Origin: Necropsobacter rosorum | GTDB lineage: Bacteria > Pseudomonadota > Gammaproteobacteria > Enterobacterales > Pasteurellaceae | NCBI GenBank assembly: GCA_000751835.1 | Contig: CCMQ01000005.1 | Location: forward strand, 62,001-126,000 | DNA: 64,000 bases | Direction: 5' to 3' | Shown: piece by piece, positions 16,488 to 27,205 of the stretch | Layout of the letters: each line of letters opens with the position of its first letter | How positions within the stretch are numbered: position 1 is the stretch's first letter | Program-made: the position numbers and the translations under genes | The notes under the pieces: generated by a model | Databases searched by the model: none | What the model was told of the DNA's origin: nothing | Seen by the model: the letters and a program-made list of their open reading frames with translations, nothing else

Positions 16488-19046
16488 TTAATATTGAGTA
16501 CCCTGTTGACGATTATCGTGCTGGGGTGTGTTGTGGCCGGAATTTTATATATTCAGCTTAAAAGCGACCTGCCGAATGTGGAAACCCTGAAAAATGTGGA
16601 ATTGCAGCAGCCGATGCAGATTTATACCGCAGACGGTAAACTCATCGGCGAAGTGGGGGAGCAGCGCCGCATTCCGGTGAAACTCAATAATGTGCCGAAA
16701 AAGCTGATTGAAGCGGTACTGGCGACGGAAGACAGCCGTTTTTATGAACATCACGGGCTGGATCCGGTCGGCATCGTTCGTGCGCTGTCGGTGGCGATCA
16801 GCAAAGGCGGCGCGTCGCAAGGCGCAAGTACCATCACGCAGCAGCTGGCGCGCAATTTCTTTCTGACACCGGAAAAAAATCTGATCCGTAAAGCCAAAGA
16901 GGCGATTTTGGCGATCAACATTGAAAATACGCTGAACAAAGATGAAATTCTTGAGCTTTATCTGAATAAAATTTATCTGGGTTATCGCGCCTATGGCGTG
17001 GCGGCGGCGGCGAAGACTTATTTCGGTAAAGATCTCGATGCGCTTACGCTGTCGGAAATGGCGGTGATTGCCGGTTTACCGAAAGCGCCTTCCACCATGA
17101 ATCCGCTGTATTCGCTGAAACGCGCGGAAGAGCGCCGTAATGTGGTGCTGGGGCGAATGCTGGATATGAAGTTTATCAGTAAAGACGATTATCAACAGGC
17201 GCTGAACGAACCGATTGTCGCCAGTTATCACGGGGCGCAGCTGGATTTTCGGGCGGATTATGTGACGGAAATGGTGCGTCAGGAAATGGTGAAGCGGTTC
17301 GGGGAGGAAAACGCCTATACCAGCGGTTATAAGGTTTATACCACCGTGTTGTCGAAAGATCAGTCGGAAGCGCAAAAAGCGGTCAGAAACAATGCCATCG
17401 CCTATGACATGCGGCACGGTTACCGCGGCGGTGCGCCGTTATGGAAAAGCAACGAAACGGCTTGGGAACACGACCGGATTATCGGTTTTTTAAGAAAATT
17501 ACCCAATTCCGAGCCGTTTATTCCGGCCGCTGTGCTGAGCACCGATAAAAACGGAGCGGAAGTATTACTGGCCAACGGCTCGACGGTCACGCTGTCTAAC
17601 GCGGCGATGCGCTGGGCGGGCAGAAAAACGCCGAAAAGCGGGGAACAGATCTGGATCCGGCAAAACGGCGAGGGCGCTTGGACTTTAGGGCAGATTCCGG
17701 AAGTCAATTCCGCGCTGGTGTCGTTAAACAGTGATAACGGTGCGATTGAAGCTATTGTGGGCGGATTCAGTTTTAAGCAGAGCAAGTTTAACCGTGCCAC
17801 GCAGTCTTTGGTGCAGGTCGGTTCATCGATTAAGCCGTTTATTTATGCCGCTGCGCTGGAAAAAGGATTAACGCTGTCCAGCGTATTGCAGGATGCGCCG
17901 ATCAGTATTAAAAAACCGGGTCAGCAGGTGTGGACGCCGAAAAATTCACCGAATCGTTATGACGGCCCGATGCGTTTGCGCGTGGGGCTCGGACAGTCTA
18001 AAAATATGATTGCGGTGCGCGCCATGCAGATGGCGGGCATCGAATTTACCGCGGATTTTTTACAGCGCTTCGGGTTCAAGCGCGAGCAGTATTTTGCCAG
18101 TGAGGCGCTGGCGCTGGGGGCGGCATCATTTACGCCGCTGGAAATGGCGCGTGCTTATGCGGTGTTTGATAACGGCGGATTTTTAATCGAACCCTATCTG
18201 ATTGAGAAAATTCTGGATAACGCAGGTAAAGAAATCTTTTTAGCCAATCCGAAGATTGCCTGTATCGAATGTAATAACATTCCGGTAGTGTACGGCGAAA
18301 CGGAAAAGCTGGACGGATTTAAACATATTGACTTAACCGCAGCCGATCATCTGGAGCGCACCGACAGCGCCACGAACGGCGAAGAAGTGGATCAGGACGG
18401 ACAGGATACCGATGTGCCGGAACTGAACGCCGGCAGCGGAAAACTGGAAGACGGCGCGGTGGACTTTATGGCCGAGGCGCGGACTGCGGAATCTCAGGTG
18501 CAATATGCCCCGCGAGTGATCAGCGGCGAGCTGGCGTTTTTGATCCGTAGTGCGCTGAACAGTGCGATTTACGGTGAAAAAGGGCTGGGCTGGAAAGGTA
18601 CCAGCTGGCGCATGGCGAAGGAATTTTCCCGTCAGGATATCGGCGGTAAAACCGGTACCACCAACAATTCCAAAGTAGCGTGGTATGCGGGCTTCGGCGC
18701 GAATATCACCACCGCGGTTTATGTTGGGTTCGACGATAATAAACGCAGCCTCGGCCGCGGTGAGGCCGGGGCGCAAACGGCGATGCCGGCCTGGATTGCC
18801 TATATGAAAACCAGCCTGAGCGATATTCCGGAACGCCAATTGCCGCTGCCGGAAAACATCGTAGAGAAAAATATTGATACCCGCTCCGGTTTGTTGTCCA
18901 ACGGCGGCGGACGCAGCGAATATTTTATTAAGGGCACGGAACCGAAACGCGCCTATGTGGAAGAGCGCGGTTATTATGTGCCGCCGGAGTTACAGCAGCG
19001 CTTAAACGGCGGGTTCGGCCAGTCGGAACCGCAGGAATTATTCTAA
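16473..19046 (+). CDS. mrcA: Penicillin-binding protein 1A, bifunctional glycosyltransferase/transpeptidase
   Basis: Class A PBP that polymerises and cross-links peptidoglycan at the inner membrane (called ponA in H. influenzae). The 857-residue product has an N-terminal membrane anchor (LILSTLLTIIVLGCVVAGILYI). The GT51 domain follows with catalytic glutamate 86 (TEDSRFYEHHGLD) and GGASQGASTITQQLARNFFL, then an OB-like insert. The transpeptidase domain has SSIK (serine 451, lysine 454) and KTGTTN (lysine 726). Length is as in E. coli (850). It is divergent from comA, as mrcA is from hofM in E. coli. Its start codon lies inside the competence regulatory element, and no strong ribosome binding site beyond AAGAGAG is seen. 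Confidence 0.97.
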   Translation: MRIAKLILSTLLTIIVLGCVVAGILYIQLKSDLPNVETLKNVELQQPMQIYTADGKLIGEVGEQRRIPVKLNNVPKKLIEAVLATEDSRFYEHHGLDPVGIVRALSVAISKGGASQGASTITQQLARNFFLTPEKNLIRKAKEAILAINIENTLNKDEILELYLNKIYLGYRAYGVAAAAKTYFGKDLDALTLSEMAVIAGLPKAPSTMNPLYSLKRAEERRNVVLGRMLDMKFISKDDYQQALNEPIVASYHGAQLDFRADYVTEMVRQEMVKRFGEENAYTSGYKVYTTVLSKDQSEAQKAVRNNAIAYDMRHGYRGGAPLWKSNETAWEHDRIIGFLRKLPNSEPFIPAAVLSTDKNGAEVLLANGSTVTLSNAAMRWAGRKTPKSGEQIWIRQNGEGAWTLGQIPEVNSALVSLNSDNGAIEAIVGGFSFKQSKFNRATQSLVQVGSSIKPFIYAAALEKGLTLSSVLQDAPISIKKPGQQVWTPKNSPNRYDGPMRLRVGLGQSKNMIAVRAMQMAGIEFTADFLQRFGFKREQYFASEALALGAASFTPLEMARAYAVFDNGGFLIEPYLIEKILDNAGKEIFLANPKIACIECNNIPVVYGETEKLDGFKHIDLTAADHLERTDSATNGEEVDQDGQDTDVPELNAGSGKLEDGAVDFMAEARTAESQVQYAPRVISGELAFLIRSALNSAIYGEKGLGWKGTSWRMAKEFSRQDIGGKTGTTNNSKVAWYAGFGANITTAVYVGFDDNKRSLGRGEAGAQTAMPAWIAYMKTSLSDIPERQLPLPENIVEKNIDTRSGLLSNGGGRSEYFIKGTEPKRAYVEERGYYVPPELQQRLNGGFGQSEPQELF

Positions 19047-19061
19047 ACTGTTTGAAAAACC

Positions 19062-19094
19062 ACCGCACTTTTTAATAAGTGCGGTCTCTTTTTT
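19062..19094 (+). terminator. Terminator of mrcA built from two inverted uptake signals
   Basis: ACCGCACTT (19062-19070) and AAGTGCGGT (19077-19085) form a 9-bp stem with a 6-base loop, followed by CTC and six T. Paired uptake signals serving as terminators are well known in Pasteurellaceae. Confidence 0.85.
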
Positions 19095-19117
19095 ATTGAT
19101 TTTTAAAGGCGGATATT

Positions 19118-19963
19118 ATGCTGAGTTATCGTCACAGTTTTCATGCCGGCAATCATGCCGATGTACTGAAGCATTTGGTTTTGATGCTGATTATTGAAAG
19201 CCTGCAGCAAAAAGAAAAAGGATTTTATTATTTGGATACGCATGCCGGTGTGGGGCGTTATCGTTTGTTCGGCGAGGAGGCGGAAAAAACCGGCGAATTT
19301 GCCGAAGGCATTGGGCGGCTGTGGGAACGGCAGGATTTGCCGCAGGCCGTAGCGCGCTATGTGCAACAGGTCAAAAAAATCAATTACGGCGGAAAAGCGC
19401 TGCGTTATTACGCCGGTTCGCCGCTGATTGCTGCGAGTCTGCTGCGCCCGCAGGATCGCGCCCTGTTGACGGAGCTGCATCCGTCGGATTATCCTTTACT
19501 GCGTAATAATTTTAAGCAGTTTGACAATGTGACGACCAAACGGGATAACGGTTTTCAGCAGTTGAAAGCCACCTTGCCGCCTAAAGAGCGACGCGGGCTG
19601 GTGCTGATTGACCCGCCTTATGAACTGAAAGCGGATTACGATCTGGTGGTGCAGGCGGTGATCGAAGGATACAAGCGCTTTGCCACCGGCATTTATGCGC
19701 TTTGGTATCCGGTGGTGCTGCGCCAGCAGACCAAGCGGATGATTAAAAATCTGCAAGCAAGCGGTATCCGCAAGATTCTACAACTTGAACTGGCGGTACG
19801 CCCGGACTCCGACCAGCGCGGCATGACCGCAAGCGGCATGATTGTGGTGAATCCGCCGTGGACGCTGGAAGCGCAGATGAAAACCGTGCTGCCGTATCTG
19901 GCCCGTGTTTTGGTGCCGGAAGGTACGGGCAGCTGGTCGCTGCAATGGATTACGCCGGAATAA
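19118..19963 (+). CDS. rlmJ: 23S rRNA (adenine-2030 N6)-methyltransferase RlmJ
   Basis: AdoMet-dependent enzyme methylating A2030 of 23S rRNA. The 281-residue product begins with the family hallmark MLSYRHSFHAGNHADVLKH. The AdoMet loop DTHAGVGRY and the catalytic LIDPPYE (DPPY-type) motif follow. E. coli RlmJ is 280 residues. The E. coli gene, yhiR, was earlier linked to use of DNA as a nutrient under the name comJ; that role is separate from the rRNA activity and not shown here. It lies after the mrcA terminator with its own ribosome binding site AAAGGCGG. Confidence 0.95.
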   Translation: MLSYRHSFHAGNHADVLKHLVLMLIIESLQQKEKGFYYLDTHAGVGRYRLFGEEAEKTGEFAEGIGRLWERQDLPQAVARYVQQVKKINYGGKALRYYAGSPLIAASLLRPQDRALLTELHPSDYPLLRNNFKQFDNVTTKRDNGFQQLKATLPPKERRGLVLIDPPYELKADYDLVVQAVIEGYKRFATGIYALWYPVVLRQQTKRMIKNLQASGIRKILQLELAVRPDSDQRGMTASGMIVVNPPWTLEAQMKTVLPYLARVLVPEGTGSWSLQWITPE

Positions 19964-20059
19964 GAAAATACCAATCGGATTGATTCGCTCAGCCGGTTTG
20001 TATCGGGTGAGAATTTTAGGCAAAATAGCACGAATTTTTGATTAAATCGGGAGATTATG

Positions 20060-21415
20060 ATGAGCAGACATTATGATTATTTAGCTATCGGTGGCGGCAG
20101 CGGCGGAATTGCGTCGATTAACCGCGCGGCAAGTTACGGCAAAAAATGCGCCATTATCGAGGCCAACTATCTGGGCGGCACCTGTGTGAACGTGGGTTGC
20201 GTACCGAAAAAAGTGATGTGGTACGGCGCGCAGGTGGCGGAGGCGATCAAACTTTACGCGCCGGATTACGGTTTTGATGTCAGCCTGAATCGCTTTGATT
20301 TCGCCAAATTGGTGGAAAACCGTCAGGCCTATATCGGGCGTATTCACACTTCGTATGAAAACGGGCTGGCTAAAAATCATGTGGATGTGATTCGGGGATG
20401 GGCGAAATTTGTGGATGCCAACACGGTTGAAGTGAACGGCGAACGGATTAGCGCCGATCATATTCTGATTGCCACCGGCGGGCGGCCGAGCCGTCCGGCG
20501 ATTAACGGCGCGCAGTACGGTATCGATTCCGACGGCGTGTTCGCCCTGCAAGCGCTGCCGCAACGGGTGGCGGTGGTCGGTGCCGGTTATATTGCGGTGG
20601 AACTGGCCGGCGTGTTGAACAGCTTAGGCGCGCAAACCCATTTGTTTGTACGTCGTCATGCGCCGTTGCGTAACTTTGATCCGTTAATCGTCGATACCTT
20701 GCTGGAAGTCATGGCGCAGGACGGCATTCATCTGCACACCCATGCCATTCCGCAGGAAGTGGTGAAAAATCCGGACGGTTCTTTGACGCTGAAACTGGAA
20801 GACGGCCGCGAACAGACCGTGGATACCTTAATCTGGGCGATTGGCCGCGAACCGAACACCGATAAACTGAATCTGGCGGCGGCCGGTGTGGAAACCAATG
20901 AACGCGGCTTTATTAAAGTGGACAAATATCAGAACACCAATGTGAAAAATATTTACGCGGTGGGCGATATTATTGAAGGCGGCATTGAGCTGACGCCGGT
21001 GGCCGTGGCGGCGGGACGGCGTTTATCGGAACGGCTGTTTAACCATAAGCCGACCGAACATTTAGATTATCGTCTGGTGCCGACGGTCGTATTCAGCCAT
21101 CCGCCGATCGGTACCGTCGGTTTAACCGAACCGCAAGCCGTCGAGCAATACGGCGCGGAAAATGTGAAGGTGTATCAATCCTCGTTTACGCCGATGTACA
21201 GCGCCGTGACCGCGCATCGCCAGCCGTGCCGGATGAAACTGGTGTGCGCCGGTAAAGACGAACGCATTGTCGGTTTGCACGGCATCGGTTTCGGGGTGGA
21301 CGAAATGCTACAGGGCTTTGCGGTGGCGATCAAAATGGGCGCGACGAAAGCGGATTTCGACAATACGGTCGCCATTCATCCTACCGGTGCGGAAGAATTC
21401 GTCACCATGCGTTAA
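20060..21415 (+). CDS. gorA: Glutathione-disulfide reductase
   Basis: FAD enzyme that reduces glutathione disulfide with NADPH in the cytoplasm. The 451-residue product has the FAD-binding [17 protein letters not shown], the redox-active disulfide [16 protein letters not shown], the NAD(P)-binding [17 protein letters not shown] followed by arginines (VRRHAPLR) that select NADPH, and the interface ending [12 protein letters not shown] with the catalytic histidine. I prefer ATG 20060, with GGGAG 6 bases upstream, over ATG 20057, which leaves 3 bases. The intact GR-type ending excludes RclA or mercuric reductase. Confidence 0.96.
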   Translation: MSRHYDYLAIGGGSGGIASINRAASYGKKCAIIEANYLGGTCVNVGCVPKKVMWYGAQVAEAIKLYAPDYGFDVSLNRFDFAKLVENRQAYIGRIHTSYENGLAKNHVDVIRGWAKFVDANTVEVNGERISADHILIATGGRPSRPAINGAQYGIDSDGVFALQALPQRVAVVGAGYIAVELAGVLNSLGAQTHLFVRRHAPLRNFDPLIVDTLLEVMAQDGIHLHTHAIPQEVVKNPDGSLTLKLEDGREQTVDTLIWAIGREPNTDKLNLAAAGVETNERGFIKVDKYQNTNVKNIYAVGDIIEGGIELTPVAVAAGRRLSERLFNHKPTEHLDYRLVPTVVFSHPPIGTVGLTEPQAVEQYGAENVKVYQSSFTPMYSAVTAHRQPCRMKLVCAGKDERIVGLHGIGFGVDEMLQGFAVAIKMGATKADFDNTVAIHPTGAEEFVTMR

Positions 21416-21491
21416 GGTGATTTAGCGGATAAAGTGCGGTCGGATTTTAACGGGTTTTGCCGCTATTCGCCTCACTTTGCCGGGTTTATGG

Positions 21492-21524
21492 AAAATCCAA
21501 TCAGCGTTTATGATTGGATTTTTT
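21492..21524 (+). terminator. Terminator of gorA
   Basis: AAAATCCAATCA and TGATTGGATTTT pair over 12 bases with loop GCGTTTA, and the T run continues to 21524. Confidence 0.85.
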
Positions 21525-21648
21525 ATCCGTTTGGCATATTATCTCGCTATATCAGCGTAAAAATAAAAGACATATCTTAGAAAAAAGTACGGCCGTCGCC
21601 GCGCAAGGCGGCAAAATGAGGCTAAAAACGACCGCACTTTTGGCAAGC

Positions 21649-21676
21649 CTTGATCTTTATCAAACCGCCCCAATAT
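21649..21676 (+). promoter_or_regulatory. Candidate heat-shock (sigma-32) promoter of lon
   Basis: CTTGAT at 21649-21654, 13 bases, then CCCCAATAT at 21668-21676 resembles the sigma-32 pattern CTTGAA-N13-17-CCCCATNT. It ends 37 bases before the lon ATG. lon is a classical heat-shock gene in E. coli, which supports the reading. An uptake signal at 21631-21639 lies just upstream. Confidence 0.6.
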
Positions 21677-21713
21677 CAGAGCATAATCCCGATTTTGACA
21701 TAAGAGAGTATAT

Positions 21714-24131
21714 ATGAACGCAAAACGAACTAAACAAAAGATCATTCCGGTTCTGCCATTGCGTGACGTGGTAGTGTTTCCTTATATGGTGATGCCGCTG
21801 TTTGTCGGCAGAGCGAAATCTATCCGCAGCCTTGATGAAGCGATGGAAAGCGGAAAGCAATTGCTGCTGGTGTCGCAAAAACAGGCGGATCTGGAAGAGC
21901 CGACGGTGGAGGATGTGTATGATGTCGGCACGATCGCCAATATCATTCAGTTGCTGAAACTGCCGGACGGCACGGTAAAAGTGCTGGTGGAAGGACAGCA
22001 ACGGGCGAAAATCTGGCATTTGGAAGATAACGGCGAATTTTTCTCCGCCACCGTAGATCCGATCGAAACCCAGTTCGGCGATGAAAAAGAACTTGAAGTG
22101 GTGAAAAACGCGGTATTAAGTGAATTTGAGAAATACGCCAATCTGAATAAAAAACTACAGCCGGATGTGCTGGCGGCGTTGCAGCGTATCGGTGATGCCG
22201 AGCGCTTAAGCGATACCATGGCGGCGCATATGCCGGTTTCCGTGCGGCAGAAACAGGCGGTGCTGGAACTGGCTAACGTGGAGGCGCGGTTGGAATATCT
22301 GCTCGGTTTAATGGAAAGCGAGGCGGATTTACTGCAGGTGGAGAAACGCATTCGCGGCCGGGTGAAAAAACAAATGGAAAAAAGCCAGCGCGATTATTAT
22401 CTGAATGAACAAATGAAAGCGATTCAGAAAGAACTCGGCGAAGGTGAAAATGCCATTGACGAAGTGGAACAGCTGCGGCAGAAAATTGAAGAAGCGAAAA
22501 TGCCGCAGGAAGCGCGGGAAAAAACACTGGCCGAGCTGCAAAAGCTGAAAATGATGTCGCCGATGTCCGCCGAGGCCACCGTGGTGCGCAGCTATATCGA
22601 CTGGATGCTGCAGGTGCCTTGGTATAAGCGCAGCAAAGTGAAAAAAGATATTGCCAAGGCGCAGGCAATCCTGGATGCCGACCATTACGGGCTGGAACGG
22701 GTAAAAGAGCGCATTCTGGAATATCTGGCGGTACAAAGCCGATTAAATCAGCTCAAAGGCCCGATTCTGTGTCTGGTGGGGCCGCCGGGAGTGGGTAAAA
22801 CCTCGCTGGGGCAATCCATCGCCAATGCCACCGGGCGTAAGTATGTGCGCATGGCGTTGGGCGGTGTGCGGGATGAGGCGGAAATCCGCGGTCATCGTAA
22901 AACCTATATCGGCTCCCTGCCGGGCAAACTGATTCAGAAAATGGCCAAAGCCGGGGTGAAAAATCCGCTGTTCCTACTCGACGAGATCGATAAAATGACC
23001 TCCGATATGCGCGGTGATCCGGCCTCCGCTTTACTGGAAGTGCTTGATCCGGAACAAAATTCGCATTTTAACGATCATTATCTGGAAGTGGATTACGACC
23101 TGTCCGATGTAATGTTCGTGGCGACTTCCAATTCAATGCATATTCCGGGGCCGCTGTTGGATCGTATGGAAGTGATTCGCCTGTCCGGCTATACGGAAGA
23201 TGAAAAGCTGAATATCGCCACCCGGCATTTACTGGCGAAACAAATCGCCCGCAACGGCCTGAAAGCCGGCGAGCTGACCATTGAGGACAGCGCGATTATT
23301 GATATTATCCGTTACTACACCCGTGAAGCGGGGGTGCGTAATCTGGAACGTGAAATTTCAAAAATCTGTCGTAAAGCGGTGAAAAAACTGCTGTTGGATC
23401 CGGCGCTGAAATCCATTACCGTCAATGCGGATAATCTGCATGATTATCTTGGCGTGAAACGCTTCGAGTTCGGCCGTGCCGATACTCAGAACCGGGTCGG
23501 CGAAGTGACCGGTCTGGCATGGACGGAAGTGGGCGGTGATTTACTGACCATTGAAACCGCCTCCGTACCCGGTAAAGGCAAGCTGACTTTCACCGGCTCG
23601 CTCGGCGATGTGATGAAGGAATCCATTCAGGCGGCGATGACGGTGGTACGCGCCCGCGCGGAAAAACTGGGCATCGTTGCGGATTTTTATGAAAAACGCG
23701 ATATTCATATCCATGTGCCGGACGGCGCGACGCCGAAAGACGGCCCGAGTGCCGGGATTGCCATGTGTACGGCGCTGGTTTCCTGTCTGACCGGTAATCC
23801 GGTGAAATCGGAAGTGGCGATGACCGGGGAAATCAGTCTGCGCGGTAAAGTGCTGCCGATCGGCGGATTAAAGGAAAAACTGCTGGCGGCACACCGCGGC
23901 GGGATTAAAACCGTGATTATTCCGAAAGAAAACGTCAAAGATCTGGAAGAGATTCCGGACAATGCGAAAAATAATCTGACTATTCATGCGGTGGAAAATA
24001 TCGACGAAGTGTTAAGTATCGCACTGGAAAATCCGCCGGAAGGCGTTGAATTCGTTAAACTGACGCCGGTGAATAAAGTCAAAGCCACCCGCGGGCGCAA
24101 GACGGGGCCACGCTTAAGTGCGGTCAATTAA
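21714..24131 (+). CDS. lon: ATP-dependent protease Lon
   Basis: Cytoplasmic AAA+ serine protease that degrades misfolded and regulatory proteins. The 805-residue product has the N-terminal substrate domain ([24 protein letters not shown]), a coiled coil (residues about 190-260), Walker [10 protein letters not shown], Walker [10 protein letters not shown], and the protease domain with serine 679 in DGPSAGIAM and lysine 722 in GGLKEK. These are the same residue numbers as the E. coli catalytic dyad. A sigma-32-like promoter precedes it and a strong terminator follows. Unlike in E. coli, hupB is absent between lon and ppiD. Confidence 0.99.
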   Translation: MNAKRTKQKIIPVLPLRDVVVFPYMVMPLFVGRAKSIRSLDEAMESGKQLLLVSQKQADLEEPTVEDVYDVGTIANIIQLLKLPDGTVKVLVEGQQRAKIWHLEDNGEFFSATVDPIETQFGDEKELEVVKNAVLSEFEKYANLNKKLQPDVLAALQRIGDAERLSDTMAAHMPVSVRQKQAVLELANVEARLEYLLGLMESEADLLQVEKRIRGRVKKQMEKSQRDYYLNEQMKAIQKELGEGENAIDEVEQLRQKIEEAKMPQEAREKTLAELQKLKMMSPMSAEATVVRSYIDWMLQVPWYKRSKVKKDIAKAQAILDADHYGLERVKERILEYLAVQSRLNQLKGPILCLVGPPGVGKTSLGQSIANATGRKYVRMALGGVRDEAEIRGHRKTYIGSLPGKLIQKMAKAGVKNPLFLLDEIDKMTSDMRGDPASALLEVLDPEQNSHFNDHYLEVDYDLSDVMFVATSNSMHIPGPLLDRMEVIRLSGYTEDEKLNIATRHLLAKQIARNGLKAGELTIEDSAIIDIIRYYTREAGVRNLEREISKICRKAVKKLLLDPALKSITVNADNLHDYLGVKRFEFGRADTQNRVGEVTGLAWTEVGGDLLTIETASVPGKGKLTFTGSLGDVMKESIQAAMTVVRARAEKLGIVADFYEKRDIHIHVPDGATPKDGPSAGIAMCTALVSCLTGNPVKSEVAMTGEISLRGKVLPIGGLKEKLLAAHRGGIKTVIIPKENVKDLEEIPDNAKNNLTIHAVENIDEVLSIALENPPEGVEFVKLTPVNKVKATRGRKTGPRLSAVN

Positions 24132-24164
24132 TTTAACGTTTTGCTTTTGCTCAACCTAGCGTTT

Positions 24165-24197
24165 AATAAGCCGGATGATTGGATCCGGCTTATTTTA
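24165..24197 (+). terminator. Terminator of lon
   Basis: AATAAGCCGGAT and ATCCGGCTTATT form a perfect 12-bp stem with a 6-base loop, followed by TTAT. Confidence 0.85.
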
Positions 24198-24271
24198 TCG
24201 TGCTAATAACCTGAGTTTCGATTATAATCTGTCAGATTTCTTTTAACGATAACATTTATAGGATCACGTCA

Positions 24272-26125
24272 ATGTTAATGGAAAAACTCAACGGTGCATC
24301 AAACAGCATCCTGTGGAAAATTGTTTTTAGTCTTATCGGGGTTTCGTTCGTGCTGAGCGGTGTTGCCGGTTATGTGTTTACTCAGGCGGATACTTCGGCG
24401 GCCAAAGTCAACGGGCAGGAGATTTCCCAGCAGACTTTTTTACAGCAATATAATGAAGAATATCAGAAAATGAGTCAGCAGCTGGGCGCGCAGTTCGCCG
24501 CGGTGGCGGACTCGCCGGAATTTACCAACGGCTTAAGACAAACGATTTTAAACCGCCTGATTGATCAGGAGCTGCTGCGTCAATATGCCTCAGAATTGAA
24601 GCTGGATGCGGCGGACAGCCAGATTACGCAGGCTATCGTCACCACCCCGGCATTTCAGAATGAAGGTAAATTCGACAACCGTCTATATCAGCAAATGCTG
24701 GCGGCAAACGGGCTGAACGGTGATATGTATGCCCAGTATGTGCGTGAAGGATTACGTTTCGACCAGCTGCAAAGCGGGTTAGCCGGTTCGGATTTCCTTG
24801 TTCCGTCACAGGAGGATAATCTGGCCAAACTCTTTTTTCAGCAGCGTGACGTTCGTTTCGCCGCTTTCCCTTTAGCGCAGGAAGTGGCGAAACAACAGGT
24901 CACCGCGCAGGAAATCAAATCTTATTATGATGCGAACCGCACGGCATTTGCGGTGCCGGAATTGGTTAAAGTGCAGTATATCGATTTAACCCGTGCGGTT
25001 GCGGAAAAAAACGTCAATCTCAGTGATGTGGAAGTGGCGCAATATTATCAGGACAATAAAGCGCAATACATGACTCAGCATTTGGCGCACATTCAGCTGC
25101 CGACACAGCAGGAAGCGGATACGGTGTACGACAGCCTGCAAAAAGGTGAAGATTTCGCCGCGCTGGCGAAACTGTATTCCGCCGATAAAATTTCCGGCGA
25201 ACACGGCGGCGATCTGGATTGGGTAGTTGCCGGCATGATGCCGCCGGAATTTGAAGCCGCGGCGGCGAAACTGGACGTCGGTCAGTACAGCCGGCCGGTG
25301 AAAGTGGATAATGCTTACCATATTATCAAACTGGAAGATCAAAAAGTACGTCCGCTGGCGGAGGTGAAAGATGAAATTGCGGCGAAAATCCGCAATGATT
25401 TAGCGGTTAACGAATTTTATGCGCTGGAAAAACGGGTCAATGAGAAAGCGTTTGAAAATCCGGAAAACCTGAATGCGGCGGCACAGGCGGCGAATGTGAA
25501 AGTACAGGAAACCGGTTATTTCTCGCGCAAGGATATTCCGGCGGCGCTGAATTATTCCAATCTGGTCTCGACCGTGTTTGATTCCGATATCGCTCAGGGC
25601 GGTTCGAATTCCGAAGCGATTAATGTGGGCGATCAGCATTCGATCGTGGTGCGGGTTGTGGAACACAAACCGGAAGGGGTGAAAACGCTGGAAGAAGCAC
25701 AGGCTGACATTGCCGCCTACCTGAAACAGGAAAAAGCGGAGAAAATCGTACTGGCCGAGGCGGAAAAAACCGTACAGGCGTTATCTGCCGACAGTTCGGC
25801 GGCATTGCCGGAACAGGTCAGCTTCGGCGAAGCGGAAAAATGGGTCTATGCGGAAAATAAAGATCCCGCTTTAAACAATGTGATTTTCTCCATGCGCAAA
25901 CCGACGGATAAACCGGTGTATGCGGCGGCGAAAACGGCGGATAATAATGTGGTGGTGATTGAATTAAACAAAGTGCAGGACGGCAAACTGGCTCCTGAGC
26001 AGTTGCAGCAATTCCATCATCAGCTGGAACAGGTACGCCAGACCGAATTACAGGCGGCATTGTTGACTGCGCTGCGCACGAAAGCCAAAATTGAAATTAA
26101 CGAAGAGTTTATCCAACAGGAATAA
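24272..26125 (+). CDS. ppiD: Periplasmic chaperone PpiD (SurA-like, parvulin domain)
   Basis: Inner-membrane-anchored periplasmic folding factor associated with the SecYEG exit. The 617-residue product has a short cytoplasmic start, one membrane helix (ILWKIVFSLIGVSFVLSGVAGYVF), a SurA_N-type chaperone domain and a parvulin domain around residues 265-355 (HLAHIQLPTQQEADTVYDSL, then GDLDWV and AYHIIKLED). A second degenerate repeat and a C-terminal domain follow. E. coli PpiD is 623 residues. Start ATG has AGGATC upstream. It is followed by a strong terminator. Confidence 0.93.
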   Translation: MLMEKLNGASNSILWKIVFSLIGVSFVLSGVAGYVFTQADTSAAKVNGQEISQQTFLQQYNEEYQKMSQQLGAQFAAVADSPEFTNGLRQTILNRLIDQELLRQYASELKLDAADSQITQAIVTTPAFQNEGKFDNRLYQQMLAANGLNGDMYAQYVREGLRFDQLQSGLAGSDFLVPSQEDNLAKLFFQQRDVRFAAFPLAQEVAKQQVTAQEIKSYYDANRTAFAVPELVKVQYIDLTRAVAEKNVNLSDVEVAQYYQDNKAQYMTQHLAHIQLPTQQEADTVYDSLQKGEDFAALAKLYSADKISGEHGGDLDWVVAGMMPPEFEAAAAKLDVGQYSRPVKVDNAYHIIKLEDQKVRPLAEVKDEIAAKIRNDLAVNEFYALEKRVNEKAFENPENLNAAAQAANVKVQETGYFSRKDIPAALNYSNLVSTVFDSDIAQGGSNSEAINVGDQHSIVVRVVEHKPEGVKTLEEAQADIAAYLKQEKAEKIVLAEAEKTVQALSADSSAALPEQVSFGEAEKWVYAENKDPALNNVIFSMRKPTDKPVYAAAKTADNNVVVIELNKVQDGKLAPEQLQQFHHQLEQVRQTELQAALLTALRTKAKIEINEEFIQQE

Positions 26126-26153
26126 TCTGCCGTCGGTTTCATGATTGTCAATC

Positions 26154-26184
26154 CACTCCCGTTTTTATGCGGGAGTGTTTTTTT
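26154..26184 (+). terminator. Terminator of ppiD
   Basis: CACTCCCG and CGGGAGTG form an 8-bp stem with an 8-base loop, followed by seven T. Confidence 0.88.
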
Positions 26185-26260
26185 GCGCGAAAAGCGTTGG
26201 TAGGCGAAGGCGATAATTTTGTGTTTTGAGCAAAATTCGCTAGTTTTTAACCGCACTTTA

Positions 26261-26269
26261 TGGTATAAA
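26261..26269 (+). promoter_or_regulatory. Extended -10 promoter of rpsB-tsf
   Basis: TGGTATAAA fits the extended -10 TGnTATAAT. An uptake signal (26250-26258) fills the spacer and no good -35 is seen. The inferred transcript start near 26276 leaves a leader of about 140 bases. Confidence 0.55.
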
Positions 26270-26344
26270 GCACGCCGTTGTTTTGAATTTCTCAAAATAA
26301 TCGTTAAAGACACTTTTTATTTTAAATCACACACATATCGTTCG

Positions 26345-26400
26345 GGTAAATCGGGGTGCCAAACGGTCGATTTGCTTGGTATGTGGAGGCTAAACCCCAA
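26345..26400 (+). ncRNA. rpsB leader RNA (S2-responsive, t44-like)
   Basis: In gammaproteobacteria the 5' leader of rpsB is a structured element through which ribosomal protein S2 represses rpsB-tsf. Here GGGGT (26353-26357) can pair with AACCCC (26393-26398), enclosing a hairpin of TGCCAA (26357-26362) with TTGGTA (26376-26381). The structure ends 16 bases before the rpsB ATG. Assignment rests on position and this nested pairing; a covariance-model search (Rfam t44) would settle it. Confidence 0.6.
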
Positions 26401-26416
26401 ACAAAAGGAAAATATC

Positions 26417-27154
26417 ATGGCACAAGTTTCAATGCGCGATATGCTGCAGGCAGGCGTTCACTTCGGTCACCAAACCCGTTACTGGAATCCAAAAATGAAA
26501 CCGTTCATTTTCGGGCCGCGCAACGGCGTTCATATCATCAATCTGGAAAAAACCGTTCCGATGTTTAACGAGGCATTAGCGGAATTAACCCGTATTGCGA
26601 GCAACAACGGTAAAATCCTGTTCGTCGGTACCAAACGTGCGGCGACCGAAGCGGTTCAGGCAGCGGCATTAGACTGTCAGCAGTATTATGTCAACCACCG
26701 CTGGTTAGGCGGTATGCTGACTAACTGGAAAACAGTCCGTCAGTCCATCAAACGCTTGAAAGATTTGGAAACTCAGTCTCAGGACGGTACGTTTGAAAAA
26801 CTTACTAAGAAAGAAGCGTTAATGCGCAGCCGTGAGATGGAAAAACTTGAATTAAGTCTGGGCGGTATCAAAGATATGGCCGGTCTGCCGGATGCGGTTT
26901 TCGTTATCGGTGCGGATCATGAACATATTGCGGTCAAAGAAGCGAACAATCTGGGTATTCCGGTATTTGCGATCGTTGATACTAACTCCGATCCGGACGG
27001 CGTGGATTTCGTTATCCCGGGTAACGACGATGCGGCGCGTGCGATCCAGTTATACCTTTCTGCGGCAGCGGCGGCAGTGAAAGAAGGTCGCGGTCAGGAT
27101 GCGGTAACGGAAGACAATTTCGTTGCGGCCGAAACCACCGAAGCGGCGGAATAA
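26417..27154 (+). CDS. rpsB: 30S ribosomal protein S2
   Basis: Structural protein of the small ribosomal subunit. The 245-residue product starts [25 protein letters not shown]. The frame is open far upstream, but ATG 26417 is fixed by AAAGGAAAA upstream and by the family start. Conserved signatures [11 protein letters not shown] and the P-loop-like [12 protein letters not shown] are present. It is transcribed with tsf, separated by an attenuator-like hairpin. Confidence 0.99.
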   Translation: MAQVSMRDMLQAGVHFGHQTRYWNPKMKPFIFGPRNGVHIINLEKTVPMFNEALAELTRIASNNGKILFVGTKRAATEAVQAAALDCQQYYVNHRWLGGMLTNWKTVRQSIKRLKDLETQSQDGTFEKLTKKEALMRSREMEKLELSLGGIKDMAGLPDAVFVIGADHEHIAVKEANNLGIPVFAIVDTNSDPDGVDFVIPGNDDAARAIQLYLSAAAAAVKEGRGQDAVTEDNFVAAETTEAAE

Positions 27155-27205
27155 TTCAGGTGAGTAAGGCGCAAGCCCTTATTAATCACAACGATTAATT
27201 GGTTG

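Noticed and set aside
20060-21415. Possible RclA (reactive chlorine oxidoreductase) instead of GorA
   Set aside because: The redox-active [13 protein letters not shown] and the C-terminal [12 protein letters not shown] are those of glutathione reductase, and an arginine-rich NADPH-binding loop is present.
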